Below, piece by piece: positions 1 through 12,375 of a stretch of 64,000 nt of DNA. Source of the stretch: Vicugna pacos. Taxonomy: Eukaryota > Chordata > Mammalia > Artiodactyla > Camelidae. Every line of letters begins with the position of its first letter. Positions within the stretch are counted from its first letter, which is position 1. The notes below the pieces were generated by a model, which saw nothing but the letters and a program-made list of their open reading frames with translations, was not told the DNA's origin and searched no databases. The position numbers and the translations under genes were made by a program. The stretch lies in the NCBI RefSeq assembly GCF_048564905.1, contig NC_132996.1, positions 39,170,001 through 39,234,000 of the forward strand, given 5' to 3'.

Positions 1-415
1 AAGAAACTGTCAACTGTCTTTCAAAAAGTGGCCACAAAGTTTTGCATTCCCACACAATAAATAAGAGTTCCTATCACTCCTACATCTTTGTCAGCATTTG
101 GTATTATCAGTGTTTTGGATTTTGGCCATTCTGATAGATATGTAGTCATATCTCATTGATGTTATAATTTGAGATTCCCTAATGAGATATAATGTTGAGT
201 GTCCTTTCACATGTTTACTTGCCATTTGTATATCTTCTTTGGTGAGGTAACTATCAGGTCTTTTGCTCATTTTTAAACTGGGTTGTTTGTTTTCTTACTG
301 AGTTTTACGATTTCTTTGTATTTTGTGGATACATCAGATATCTCTTACAAATAGATTCCCCCAGTCTGTGGCTTGTCTTATTCTCTTGAAGGATGTCTTT
401 TTCTCACATGATGAA
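1..415 (-). mobile_element. LINE-1 ORF2 fragment, antisense
   Basis: The + strand resembles the reverse complement of the LINE-1 ORF2 3' region (the 'gccattctgatagatatgtagt' type stretch followed by T-rich sequence). It runs off the left edge. Old and broken. Boundaries are by eye. Confidence 0.6.
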
Positions 416-2230
416 GAGCCATTCTAGTTCTTTTATATGAAATGTCTCTTCAAATCTCTTGATGGGCTACATTTTAGAGTCATTTGGTTGTTAGATTTGA
501 GCAGAAATTACCTCTTTCTAAAGTCACCCATCTCTCTACTCACAAATCCCTCCAAACTGGAGTTTCAGATCAACACATATTTTTGTATTTATACCTGGGA
601 AGCTAATTCTGAATGAAAAGGAATCTGGCGATTAAACTATCTTCTGCAAATTCCTAATTTTAAGACCAATAATTTTTGCTAACAATAACTACTTAACTAC
701 TGCCACTTAACTGATAGAGAGCAAACTTTTGACTTATAGTGTTATGCTGGAACTGGTTTGTTACAGCTCAAGAGAGTCAACTGTTCAACTTTCAGGGATT
801 TTGTGAGCCAGCTGTTAAACAATGCTGTTATTAAAAGTTAATTTATATAAACTTACAGTTAAAAAATTACATCAAGAACAAAGGCAAAAAAAAGTGATCA
901 AAACGCATCACTTCCTTATTCTGTTACATTTTACTATTATCTATGTTCTTGAGGTTATTCATATCTACTATAACTGCAGGGTGGAAATCCTATATAACAG
1001 TGTACAGTAACTGCACATCTCTTCCCAGTTCTGCACTCAATGACATGGCAAAAATGGCCAGGGTAGGAGTATTTATCCCTGCAAATGCTCCAAATCAGGG
1101 CTTTTCACTCTCCCCCTGCCAGAGACCCAGTTGTTAACCATGAACTAGCACTCTATTCATTGCTGATGCATTGGCTAGGGAGCAGACTAAACATGTCACT
1201 CATTTATTTAAAAGGAGTTCAGAGGGTTCAGTTAACCTGGCTCCAAGTTTGCCTGTTTGTTAATTTAGAGAAAATGCGACTGAAACGGAAGCAAATTCCT
1301 TTATTCAAAACTGACTTTGGAGCAGCAGTGGTGGCTATGCATCTTAAAGTCACTGAACTCAGCAGTATGTAGATCGACTAACAGATTTCAAAGGGCTTGT
1401 TATTTTCACAACTTGGGTCATCGTGATTTCCATCTCCCTTCTTGGATTTCTCAGGCAGCTTTGGTGGAAGAATGTGTCAGAAGTAATCACAGGAGTTCTG
1501 GGGCTGATATCCTCAGCACTGCAACATTCAGCGAGCTCCCCAGGGAATCTCCTGCCTCTCAACTATTCCAGTCTGCTTATAGTTCTGACTCAAGCAAGTT
1601 TGCTAAGAAGAAAGATTCCTGCAATACAGTGAACTTTCTTTTCTTTTTTTTCCCATTCAAATCTCAAGTGACTACCCTTTGATTACTTTCCTGAAAGTTT
1701 CTTTTTTTTCTCACTTAAAAAAAAAATCTTACTTTCATCCTGATACACTCCTATTTGATTAATTTTGGACTTCATATTTTATATCCCAATGAGTTCAAAC
1801 CCGGTTTTGATTTTTTTCTTTTGTGTTGAAGAAAACAAGATTCTATTTGAGATAATTTTAAAGAAATAAAAAAAGAATGATTAACTGAATGAAAAAGAAC
1901 CACCCCAGATTTTAACCTCCACCCTCTTACAGCTGTTACACTCTTGGACATCTCTTTTACTCTCTCTTGCTCTCTCTCTCTGCCAGTATTTGTCCACAGG
2001 TATAACATCATATATTTGAAATAATGGTATATATTCATTTTCATAGTCTGCTCTTTTTATGTGACTTTATATCATAAGCCTTTTCCTTGTGTTTTAGGAC
2101 AGATATGTTTAAACAGTGGGCATAGGAGTAAGAGGAAAAAAATGAACAAATCAGAGATAATGTAGAGGAGACATTTAGGATGATGCCTAGTATGTTTGGA
2201 ACACAAAAAAAATGGCAGCTATTATTTGCT
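416..2230. other. Intergenic sequence with no recognised element
   Basis: I see no gene, RNA or repeat I can name in this stretch. Open frames up to 121 codons occur near 1,317-1,682, but they have no start context, domain or homology I recognise. T-runs near 1,640-1,730 are low-complexity. Confidence 0.4.
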
Positions 2231-2234
2231 GTTA

Positions 2235-2640
2235 CTCAAATGCTTATCAGCTGAGTGGCAATGTAGCATGGGCTCTGGAGGCTAACTAAGGTTTGAATCC
2301 TGATTTTGGTACTTACTAGCTGTGTGACCTTGAGTGAGTTGCTTACATTCTGTGTGTGTCCTTTTCCTCATCTCTCAAATGCAGATAATAACAATACCTA
2401 CAGATACATATTACTATATGTAATAGATAAACAACAAGGATGTACTGTATAGCACAGGGAACTATATTCAATTTCTTGTAGTGACATATAATGGAAGGGA
2501 ATCTGAAAGGAAAATATATATGTATGTAAAAAAAACAGTAATTCACGCAACTGTTGTGATAATTAAATGAGATAATGTATGTAAATTGTTCTGAATGGCA
2601 TACAGCACAGAGGAAATGCTGAAAACTGGTCGCTATTATT
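2235..2640 (+). repeat. MIR SINE, split by a LINE-1 3' end
   Basis: The MIR core 'ctgtgtgacctt' and its 'cctcatc' region are seen at 2,240-2,395. MIR-like sequence resumes at about 2,545 ('gataattaaatgagataatg'), after an intervening A-tailed segment. Confidence 0.6.
2405..2535 (+). mobile_element. 5'-truncated LINE-1 3' end nested in MIR
   Basis: The 'tactgtatagcacagggaac' type sequence followed by an A-run is the artiodactyl-style LINE-1 3' UTR. It interrupts the MIR, so it is the younger of the two. Confidence 0.55.
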
Positions 2641-2734
2641 CCAGACTTAAGCACTTTTACATGTATCTTCTAATATTTACAAATTAGCGGTAATAGACCA
2701 CAGATTAACTTCCTATGAAGTCTTTTCATTCTTT

Positions 2735-2945
2735 TAATTGAAAAATTTCAAACATATACAAAAGTAGAGAGAATAGTATAATGAGTCCCTGGGTACCCAC
2801 CACTCAGCTTCAAGAATTATCAACATAAGATCAGTTTTGTTTCAGCTATATACCCGCCCACATTCCCCCTGTATTTGGATTATTTTGAAGCAAATCCCAG
2901 CCATTGTATCATTTTACTCAGTATGTATCTCTAAAAGATAAGAAT
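2735..2945 (-). mobile_element. Old LINE-1 (L1M-type) 3' UTR fragment
   Basis: Contains the widespread 'ttcaaacatatacaaaagta' block and 'attattttgaagcaaatccc', which I associate with L1M 3' UTRs. The subfamily is not resolved. Confidence 0.45.
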
Positions 2946-2954
2946 TCTTTTAAG

Positions 2955-3050
2955 AGTTTATTATCTCTTTCAATAAGTAGATTAACTGAGGCTCAGTGAA
3001 GTGAAGTAACATTCCCAAAGGGACCCAGCTGGTAAGTGTATTAACCAAAA
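2955..3050 (-). repeat. MIR fragment
   Basis: Reverse-complement MIR pattern: 'actgaggctcagtgaagtga' followed by 'acccagctggtaagtg'. Confidence 0.5.
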
Positions 3051-3749
3051 TTCAGATATAAGACTGACCTTCTTTACATGGCCACTTACCGACTGATATA
3101 AATATCCATGATCTAAAAGTTAAGCAGTAAAACTCTAAATTTCAATAGTAAATCTTAGCATTTTAAAATTTAAAAAGAAATAAGAATAGAATGAAAGCAC
3201 AGGCATTCAACATTGAGCAGTAATAGACCACAGATTAACTTCCTTTGAATTTATTTTTCCTCTGGTTGAAAGGATTTATTTTGATCTTAGAAGCCATCAA
3301 GCATGAAGTGTGAAAGCGGGACATCAATTGTTCAGATTTGTACATAGTGAATAACTGAGCAAATGTTTTTTTCTCCAGCTTCCAGCACTAAAATAAATGT
3401 GTCAGCACCTGCTTGCAGTTTGTCACACTTTCAAATGAAAATATTCCTAGCAATGTGATTATTTAAAAGGAAGAGTATACAGGCAGAAACTACAGGTAGG
3501 GAATTAACATTACAGTGTCCAGTACCATGAAAGCTTTCAACAAATGTTAATTGATAATGATGAAAATGATAGTAATCATAACAGTGAAGTTGTTGTGAGG
3601 CTATGTTGCACGTTCCTATGTCACACAACATGTGAACCACACGAAGGAGCAGGAAAACGTATCAACATAACAGCTTGCAAAGCAGCTTTGGAGCATGCCT
3701 GAGGAAAAGGCCAAAGAAGTGGTGTGTATGTTACAGGTGCTAAAATCAC

Positions 3750-3910
3750 AGGCTTTGGAGCCAGCAAGAATTCTGATCCCTTACTACTTGATGCATGACC
3801 TTGAATATGTTACTAAACACCTCTGAGCCTCAATTTCTGCATTTGTAAAATGGGGATAATAATATTCATACACAGTGTTGTTAGGAGGATTAAATGAGGT
3901 CATGTGATGG
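3750..3910 (+). repeat. MIR SINE
   Basis: 'ggctttggagccag', then 'tgaccttga', then 'gtaaaatggggataataata' and 'ggattaaatgagg' occur in the MIR order. Confidence 0.7.
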
Positions 3911-4321
3911 ACATGATTATCAAGATTATTTGAGAGTTACCAGGAGATGTCCTCCAAGTTTGAGAAAATGAGGCAAGTAAAATTGCTTTTCAGAAGTGGA
4001 AGAAGGAGACTGAAGGGTTCCTAGGCTGGCAATAATGTATTCTGAGAAACACTGGATGATTTAGGAGGAAGAGTAAACATCCCACACTCTCCTGGTAACC
4101 TGATGAGGATCTAGCCTCCTGGGTTCAGTTTGCCAATAGGGAGAAATGAGCAAGTATTCAGCCTTCAAGCACGTAAATCCTGTGGCAATGAGTCTCTCTG
4201 GATGACTGGATTAGCATTTGGCTCTGGTGCGTTTTGGGGGGCCCTGGTCTCTCAGGCCCTGGTCACTCTGAGGCCTTTCATAGAAAAAGACAGATTGAGC
4301 CAGACTTATCTTAGACAGCGT

Positions 4322-4437
4322 GCACACAAATCACCTAGACCTATCTTATGCAGATTCGGATTCCATAGGTCTTGGGTGGGGCCCGAGATGCTTCCAGGTG
4401 ATGCTGACTCTGATGATCCCTGGATCACACTGTGAGT
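4322..4437 (+). mobile_element. MER5-type non-autonomous hAT fragment
   Basis: 'tccataggtcttgggtgggg' followed by 'ccaggtgatgctgactctga' matches the 3' half of the MER5A/hAT-Charlie family. Degenerate copy. Confidence 0.5.
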
Positions 4438-5834
4438 AACAAAACCGCAGACAACACACCCCCACTTCCAGTTACACCTCTACTTTCAACAAGGATTCAT
4501 CAATAGTTTTTATCATCCCTCTTTCTTTTGGTGTTCATAAATTTCCCATTCAGAATCTAATGCTTGCTTGCACAAACACTCAATATCTAGGGACTAGAGC
4601 AAACCTTTGATCTGCTTCCTTTATTTTGTTCTTCATACTTAGACAGAGGTCAGCATGGGGCAATAGTGGGTGTCTACATCTCCCTCTCTCTCATCCAGGG
4701 CAGGTCCAGCAAGGGCACTGGCTCAATGGCTGCTTTGGGCAGGTACCCTGTCTGAGGCAGACTGAAGCTGAGAGAGAGGTGGTTGAACATGGGTCAGAGG
4801 CAAGTTAGGGGAAGCTGAAGCAAAATTAGCTGGCTAAGTGGGAAAAGAACATGAGACGGTGGTGAAGAGGTGATGGTAGGTGATTGCTGTGGAGCTAGGA
4901 GACCTCAGCTTATCTGGCAAACCCTGAACTTGCAGCTTGCATGATGGGATCATCACTCCTGTAACTAAATTTGAATCAAGCCATATTCAGACTTGAGTTT
5001 GCTTAAGTAAGGAACAGGCATTGCAGGGCATTTGAGGATATCCTATTTCCGAAATTTTTGATTTGCTCATCTGAAAACTGAGCTAAATAAACGGGTTATA
5101 TAAAACTTAAGAATAGACAAGATCAAAACTCATCTATAACCTTTTGATGAATGGTGTTATACAAGAATAAAGTGCAACATGTCAGAGGAAAATTAATTAC
5201 CATTCTGTTGATTAATAAAAAAACTTCAAGTCTTAAAAACTTGTCCCTATGGTTTTTCTCTCACAAAGGAAATCCTGTTATAATTCTTAAGTCCAAATAA
5301 AGGCACTTTAATATCCCCTTTTTTTTCTGCATGCTAAGCATCTTGTTGAATTATGAAATTAGAAATTTTTCATCTTCCAGAAACTTTCATCTAATTTTTT
5401 TGTATCCCACAAATAATGTTTAAAGCTATTCAAAGTTTTAATTATTATAATCAACAACATAAGATAAAAGCTTGTAATCCCTCAAAGTACATCACAGCAA
5501 ATGCAAGGATTTTATTTCCTTCAAAGGGAACTATCTAGATAAAGGATGAAAACTGTGTATTAAGCCAAGCACAATATTGTTAGCTGCTACATAATAACCA
5601 ATAGGCACATAATGGCTTGGGGTCTAGCAAACAACTGAGCACAGTTCTTTATCACACAGTCCTGACTTTGATCTCAGCTAGATGTCTGACTTTGTTAAGC
5701 TACTTTTATTACTATTAGCCTCATCTTATCCTCTGTAAAATAAGGGATTAGACTCGTTGGTGTCCAGTCCCAATGTTCCATTGATTCAGTAGAGGCTTAC
5801 TTTTGATTGTGAGAGCATCAAAAAGCATTTACCA

Positions 5835-5895
5835 CACTGGAATTTGACACAACACTGTAAAATGATTATAAATCAATAAAAATGTTAAAAAAAAA
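5835..5895 (+). mobile_element. Very short LINE-1 3' end insertion with perfect target duplication
   Basis: About 47 bases of LINE-1 3' terminus ('cactggaatttgacacaac', then 'aatcaataaaaatgtt') and an A-tail. The insert is flanked by the 14-bp direct repeat aaaagcatttacca at 5,821-5,834 and 5,896-5,909. This is a near-maximal 5' truncation by target-primed reverse transcription. Confidence 0.8.
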
Positions 5896-5919
5896 AAAAG
5901 CATTTACCATTTCCCTTAA

Positions 5920-6020
5920 CCACTCAATGTTTTAGTAAGTAGGGACCCAGAGAGGTGAAGCAGCTCACCCTCAGTGCCAGAGGAGCAGAGCTGGCAATGA
6001 ATTCCAAGATGCCTGACTTC
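5920..6020 (-). repeat. MIR fragment
   Basis: 'agggacccagagaggtgaag' followed by 'gagctggcaatga' fits a reverse-complement MIR. Confidence 0.4.
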
Positions 6021-6784
6021 CAGCTGAGGACACTTTCTACAATGTCAACTTAAAATTCTTTTCGGAGATGAACTTCCCAGCTATTAAAATGAAAATGCAC
6101 CAGGAAAAAAGCCACAGAAGATGTTGGTCTAACATAATTCCCTTTAAGGAAGTGGTTATTTTTCGGGTGGCTTAATGTAAGTCACAACCGACTGATTATG
6201 GTCAGAGATGTAGATATAAATTATGCTAGAGAACCACATGAAAGCAGGTCAAGTTCTCACATACAAATTGCTAGTTTCAACTTTACACAGTACTGATCCT
6301 CTCGTCTGTGAGTGACTTAAGGGCAGAGGCCATGTCTGACCCATCTGTGTGGTTAGCAAGGCGGACATTCTGCCTCTAGGAGATCCTCCCACTAATTCAG
6401 GGTCATAGGGGCAGGGCTCGGGCAAAGGAGCAGGTCTGAAGCATTAGGGAGGGGAACTGAAAGGAAGGGTACTCTCAGGAGGACAAAGCAGGCTATGGAA
6501 GGAGATCTGACAATGGAACCGAACATGAGTCTGTCTTCTGTACAGATACGTGAGTAGGGGTGTCAGGTGTCCCCAATGGACATTCTTCACAATCAGAGAA
6601 TATAGAAGGGGTTGGTGGTGAGAAAAAATAAACCCCATCCATTTTTTGTAGATATACCCTGTCCCTCCCCACTCTTTCTCCTTTGAGAAAGTTTTATATT
6701 ATTATATACTTAGCATTAGTGTACCTGAACATATTACTTGAAATGGATAAACTAGATAGCGAAGTTATCCATGTATCTTTGTGT

Positions 6785-6990
6785 AATATTTACATAACAC
6801 TTAATATGTGCTAGGCACTGTCACAAGTACTTCCCAAGTAAATATTAGGTCATTTAATCCTCATAACAACTCTATGAGATAGTGCTATTGTTATCCTCAT
6901 TTTACAAATGAGGAAACTGAAGCACAGAGAAGATAAGTAACTTGCCCAAAGTCACACAGCTAGTAAGTGACAAAACCCAGGTAGTCTTCT
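6785..6990 (-). repeat. MIR SINE
   Basis: A well preserved reverse-complement MIR. 'tgtgctaggcactgtcac', 'tttacaaatgaggaaactga' and 'aagtcacacagctagtaagt' are all present in order. Confidence 0.8.
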
Positions 6991-7094
6991 AAGTCCATGC
7001 TTTGCTTTCTTCTTAAGGAAGGACTACAAAGCAAGTGATGAGAGTGGACATTTGTCCTTTTGGCTGCTTGGCTTCTGAACCTGAGTCAGGAAGG

Positions 7095-7690
7095 AAGGGG
7101 GCAGGACACAGCCACTAAAGGAATGACATGGCAATTAGCACCAAGATGGTGGAAAAGTCAACTCTCAATAGACCTGGAAGCCCAAGATAGCAGGAGATTC
7201 AACCTTCAGTAGACGTTGAGCTTCATTACACACATTGTGATGTATTAGCAAGGCGAATGACACAACCGCAATGCCATGACAGTTCCGAAGCTAACCAAGA
7301 AAGATCAAAGAAAGGGCGATGGCCCAATTCCTGGGAATCCCTGCTCTCTCCCCAAAGTAGTTGGAATAATTCTCTTACTTGTTAGCACATAAAAGCTAGC
7401 AACACTGCATCTCATGGTCGCTCTCTCTTGCCTTCTGAGACAGCATGCATGCTGTCTATGGAGTGTACATCTCTCTAAATAAATCTAATGTTACTCAACT
7501 GTGGCTCGCTCTTCAATTCTTCCCTGCGTGAAGCCAAGGACACTCTCTTGGCGGGGAGCATCCCAGGGACTTGCCTGGGTCCTGGAATACAGCTATCCTC
7601 TTGTGCCCCATTTTCCTGTATCAAACCCACTTCTTATGTAAGGGGAGTACTGGTGAGACCTGAGAGAGGCAAAGCCACTTCCTACTCTAA
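7095..7690 (+). mobile_element. Solo LTR-like fossil (endogenous retrovirus kin)
   Basis: Fossil element. An A/T-rich AATAAA-bearing stretch (about 7,478) is followed by 'tggctcgctcttcaattctt' and 'gaagccaaggacactctctt', a typical R/U5 layout of a retroviral LTR. A 20-bp palindrome lies just before it (7,438-7,457). No internal coding region lies beside it. Family and edges are uncertain; the age looks intermediate. Confidence 0.45.
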
Positions 7691-7924
7691 AAACGAATAA
7701 AGGCAAATACTCATTTTCCAATGCTCAGGCTCAGCCATTCATATGAACTAAGCAGTTTGAATCCAGAGCAAATGCAAAACGAGGGAGAAGCCACAGAAAA
7801 TCCTCTCTGAGGGCAGTGGTAACTGCAGTGGGCATGGTGCTGGAGTTGGTTTAGGCAACACAAGAGGGAGTCAAGTGTTATGGTAGGTAGGCTTTGGAGG
7901 CTGGCTTCCTGGCTTTGAATTGCC

Positions 7925-8395
7925 TGCTGAAATAAAAATGCACATGAGAGCTGTGAGTTTCAGTTTTATTTGGGGACTTACTGAGGACTACAGCTCAGAA
8001 AACAGCTTCTCAGATAGCTCTGAGGCACTGTTCTGAAGAGGTAGGAGGGAGGTCAGCATATATGTGATTTTGGAAAAGGGGTACAAGCAATCAAGTACAT
8101 GTCTCAGTGGAAGGTTCCTGCTAGTCACTAGGAACAGATGTCTTAGTTAATGGTTTTAGTGCTTTTCTAAGAATGGGAAGATGTAAGAAGTTGGGTTCCT
8201 AAAATTTTCTCCTGAAAGTATCTATCTGAAGATGTGTTCTGCCAGTTTTCCCAGAGTACAAAGTGCCTCCTTCCTGATCCCAGCCCTGAACTCCTTTCAG
8301 GGTGTGTTAAAAGTCAGGGATTGCAGCAATTAGTGACTTAATTCTTGCAGAACCAGAAGGAAAGCAACATTCTTTATTTGGCAGAATCCCAGCTC
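7925..8395 (-). mobile_element. Solo LTR-like fossil, reverse orientation
   Basis: Fossil element. The stretch begins with the reverse complement of a polyadenylation region ('tttcagttttatttgggg') and continues with 'cagctcagaaaacagcttct', which recalls LTRs common in artiodactyl-type genomes. Edges and family are uncertain. Confidence 0.4.
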
Positions 8396-8570
8396 TAACC
8401 CTTCAGCAAGATGCCTAACCGACTCGTGCTTCAAATTTCTCATATGTAGAATGAGAATAACAATACTATCTCTTAGGTTGTTGGAAGAATTACATAGGAC
8501 AACAGAGGTAAAATACAGAACTTAGAACAGAATAATCTCTCAATAAAGGTCAGCAATTGTCATTTCCTTA
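8396..8570 (+). repeat. MIR-like SINE
   Basis: A MIR-order match without a clean core: 'gagaataacaatactatctc', then 'gttgttggaagaattaca', then 'tctcaataaaggtcag'. Confidence 0.5.
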
Positions 8571-9089
8571 AACATCCTATTTTACAGATCAGGAAATTGA
8601 TGCTCACAGAGGGTACAAGAACCCTATACAAGAACAAGCTGCTATAAAGTGAGAGAGTTTAAGTAGACATAATTCAATGCACTACAACCACCATCTAATG
8701 AATGCTTACTATATCAGCCTGAAAACCAAGCTGGGAAAAACCATACTCTCCTTAGAGGGCAAGAGAAAGGGGAAGGTTTTGACACTAACACATTAATAAT
8801 TTTTATAGTCATCACCCAAGCAGGATACGTGTAGCACTAAGGGAAAAAGAATTTTACAGAAATCTTAGGTTGGATATCCTTCAAAAAGCAAGGCTAGCTG
8901 GGGACTCAGGTTATTTTTTATCATTCCTTGATATTTATCACCCCATTATTAATGGGACTTTTTCATCTCTCTTATCTCTGTTTCTCTTTGTGTGTCTCCT
9001 CATATCCTCTCCTCCTGCCATCCAATGAATCTTTCAATATTGTCTCAAATTTCAGATTTCAGAAGCAGAGAGCCACACTGACTTAATTT

Positions 9090-9655
9090 CATTATGCCCA
9101 TTGGTCAGAGCTTTGACCACAGAGCAATCTCATAGGTCACAGGCCAGTCTGTGGGTTTATGGTTCTTGAATCAGGTTCCATGGCTTGTCCAATCAATAGC
9201 CACCTCTGTTTATGCAAAAGCTTAGCTCCCATACCTTCCCTCAGTAGAGGGCTGGGTGAGGCAGCTTCTTCAGAAGAAAATACTGGGTATACACTAGAGA
9301 TGTAAAGAGGCAGGGGCCATGTGGACTCTCTTCTAGTTAGGTGGCTGCAGTGATCACAGCTCCGTCCAGTTCCCAGAGGGAGTGGGGGCAGTGGACCTAG
9401 CGGCAGGCATTCAGTGTCATGTTGAGGGATCCATAACACAGGCTGTAGTGTTTGGGCCCAGTAGCAGCTGTGGTGTCTTCACTAGGTCAGCTCAAGGGTG
9501 TGTGTGCTTTTGGGCTCGGTTCCTGGCTGCAGGAAACCAATCTTGGTTTCCTTGCCCTCCTAGAGATTCTGTGAAACACCAATATCCTTTTAATAAACTT
9601 CTTTTCCACTAAGCTTGGTTGATTTTTATTGCTTATAAGTGAGTGCCCTGACTAA
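9090..9655 (+). mobile_element. LTR fossil (ERVL/MaLR-like 3' end)
   Basis: Fossil element. It ends with 'tttaataaacttcttttcc', 'gcttggttgatttttattgc' and 'gccctgactaattca', the usual polyadenylation and U5 terminus of mammalian ERVL-class LTRs. The 5' edge is a guess. Confidence 0.5.
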
Positions 9656-10555
9656 TTCAGAGAGTACGTTACAGAAGGGATCCAAGGGTCAAAAGGTAGT
9701 TTTGCTATTTTTATTTGTGGCCTCCCAGCATCCCTCCAAGTTCATACTGCCAGTGGCATAGCCATTACTAAAACTTCCAACACCCCGCCAATAGACCTCC
9801 TGATTCTTAGCCCTCTTGACCTTGTGAAAATTCTTGCCTTATACTTGGGAGTCAACTCATAGCTTCCTTAATCTGTAGTATGTGCTTTCTTATAATTCTC
9901 AGTTGCTTGAATTTACTGGATCTCAAATTGCATTTAATGGTCTGAAGTCTAACCAGTTAAGTGAGAGGGAGTGAAAACCACACAAATAGAAGAGTTGGCC
10001 TTAGATGGGAGCTTGGATGGAGTATCCACTGTTAATGGCGAAGACAGAGCATATAGGTCGATAGAGATGTAGGTCATCTAGTAGATTTTTTTGGTGAGAG
10101 AATATGGAAATTCTCTTTGGTTCCTTCAGTTTTCTCAGTGAAATAAAAAGCAACGTCATCAGCTGGGAGTGGGAGTGGGAGAGAAAGAGGAAGAGTTAAA
10201 TGATATGTTAGGGAAGTAAGAGAGTGAACTGTCTAGGGAAATTAGTAGGGATGCCCGGGAGGACAGAGGGCCCACTTGAGGACTGTGGTCAGAAGTTTAA
10301 AATCAGGTCAGTTAGCATGATTGCATATTTTTCTCTAGCCAATGTGCACACAAGATAATTATAATTCAAGGAATTAAGCAACTGAGAAACTAAGGTGTTG
10401 GATGGATCATCTGTGTGTGTGTACTCACAAGTAGGAATATACCAGATAGACTGTTCTGCTTATTTTTCTTCACCTGACAATTTGTATTAGAGAGTATTAC
10501 ATATCAGACTGTATCAGACCTAAGAGCTCCCTATAGCAGCTAGTATGAGTGACTG

Positions 10556-10750
10556 ATGCTGCTTTATCAGTTATAGCTCTAGGATTGCATTAGTGGAGTC
10601 TCTTATAAGGCACTCATCCCATTCGTGAAGGCTCCACCCTCATGATCTAAGCACCTTCCAAAGGTCACATCTCTTAATATTATCACCTTTGGGGGTTAGG
10701 ATTTTAACATATTAATTTGGAGGGGGTGATACAAACATTTAGACCACAGT
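10556..10750 (-). mobile_element. MaLR (MLT1/MST-type) LTR fragment
   Basis: Fossil element. 'ttataaggcactcatcccat', 'ggctccaccctcatgatcta' and 'gggggttaggattttaacat' are the reverse complement of the 5' half of an MLT1-like LTR. The same family recurs at 62,305-62,645. Confidence 0.7.
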
Positions 10751-11099
10751 GCTTTGGTTTATACCACCTGAGTTTGGAAAGAAGCTATGAAATTGGGTAA
10801 CATTTTAGTGAAGCTCACTCTGTCTTGAAGGGCTTGCTTTTATGACATTATTCCTCCAAGAGACCAGTCAGCTACTTAGTGGCAAGTTGAGTACATCAGG
10901 CCTCTTTCATCCACTTGGGTACCTCCTGGAATTCTTTTGGAATTCATCCTAACTATGAATGGTTACACGTGGCAAACCTGAACTGAGAAGGGTATGACTG
11001 TCAACAGATTCAGACCTCTCAGAGATAAAAGTTTCAGTTGCACTATCGGGTAAGCCACTCTGACCTGCTGAGGTGGTAGCTGAGGGTGAGGGGAATTTA

Positions 11100-11725
11100 G
11101 AATGCATAGCGGAGGAAGGAGAGGATGAGGACCAGTTGAGGCCTTGAGAGTAAATGCAGCAGTGGATGCTGTAGTTCTTCCAACACACCTCCCTTGGGAA
11201 GAAAGTTCCCCCTCAAGGAGAGAGGCCCGTGGGCAGATGGAGGAGGTGCTCCCTGAACCTGCATGCAGAAGTAGATCTACATGGTACAATGGGCGGGCTA
11301 TGGCAGCTATGAGAAAGTGCCTCTTGGGTCTCTAACTACAGGGAGCATAAATAGCTGTAGGCCTCAGCTGCTGTGCTTGGAAATTCATTCTTATGTTTGT
11401 GCCAAGGACATGCTTCCCTAGCAGGGACCCAGCACAGCAAAGATGCTAAAGTAGGCCCCTTCCTGGGAGACTTGTGGCTCTTCTTGTGGAGACCAGCTGG
11501 AAGATTACCTGATGTCCCGGCAAACTTTTCTTATAACTGCATGGCAGTCTAAGCATTCCACCCTAACTAATTAATTTCTTTCCTTCCTTCCTTCCTTCCC
11601 TCCTTGACTCAGATCTCCCAGTCTTCTCTGGCTCCTAACCACTTTATCTTGAAAAGACATTTCCCTTAATAAATTCCTTGCATGTTTAATTCTGTCTTGA
11701 TGTCTGCTTTTCAGAGGACCTAGGA
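11100..11725 (+). mobile_element. LTR-like fossil with TTCC tract
   Basis: Fossil element. The right end carries 'cttaataaattccttgcatg' and 'tgatgtctgcttttcagagg', a common LTR polyadenylation/U5 pattern. A (TTCC)n tract lies at about 11,578-11,604. The left boundary is uncertain. Confidence 0.4.
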
Positions 11726-11994
11726 AATGAACTATCAATTGGCCACCCATCTATCTATTTACATAAAACCATGAGTTTATACTGATTTCCCCAATTTCAT
11801 TTTATTACCATAGGGTTCATTCTAGCCTTCTTCCTTTTCATATTTGAACTCTTCTCTGACAGTGAGAAATCTAGAAATTATCCTCATATGTTTACTAATT
11901 TTCCCTATCTCAGAATACACAAAAAGTAGTTTCAGAATAACTAACTTGTTCCATGGCAAAAAACCAAACCAACTAGAGTTTGATATTTGCTTAT

Positions 11995-12375
11995 AGATTT
12001 TTTGGATTTAACACCAAATGCAAAGGCAATAAATACAAAAATAAACAAGTGGGACTACATCAAACTAAAAAACTTCTGTACAGGAAAGGAAGACATTAAC
12101 AAATGAAAAGGCAACCTATGGAATGGGAGAAAATATTTGTGAATCATATGCTTGATAAAGGGTTAACATTGCAAATAGACAAGGAACTCATCAAACTCAA
12201 CAGCAAAACATCAAATAACCCAATTTAAAAATAGGCAAAGGGTCTCAATAGATATTTTTCCAAAGGAAACATACAAATGACCAACAGGTACATGAAAAGG
12301 TGCTCAACATAATTAATCATCAGAGAAATGCAAATCAAAACCACAATGAGATATCACGTTACACCTGTTACTTAG
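11995..12375 (+). mobile_element. LINE-1 ORF2 C-terminal fragment
   Basis: Sense-strand LINE-1 ORF2 with the recognisable 'aaacaagtgggactacatca', 'aggaactcatcaaactcaac' and 'aaatgcaaatcaaaaccaca' stretches. No long open frame. Confidence 0.85.
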
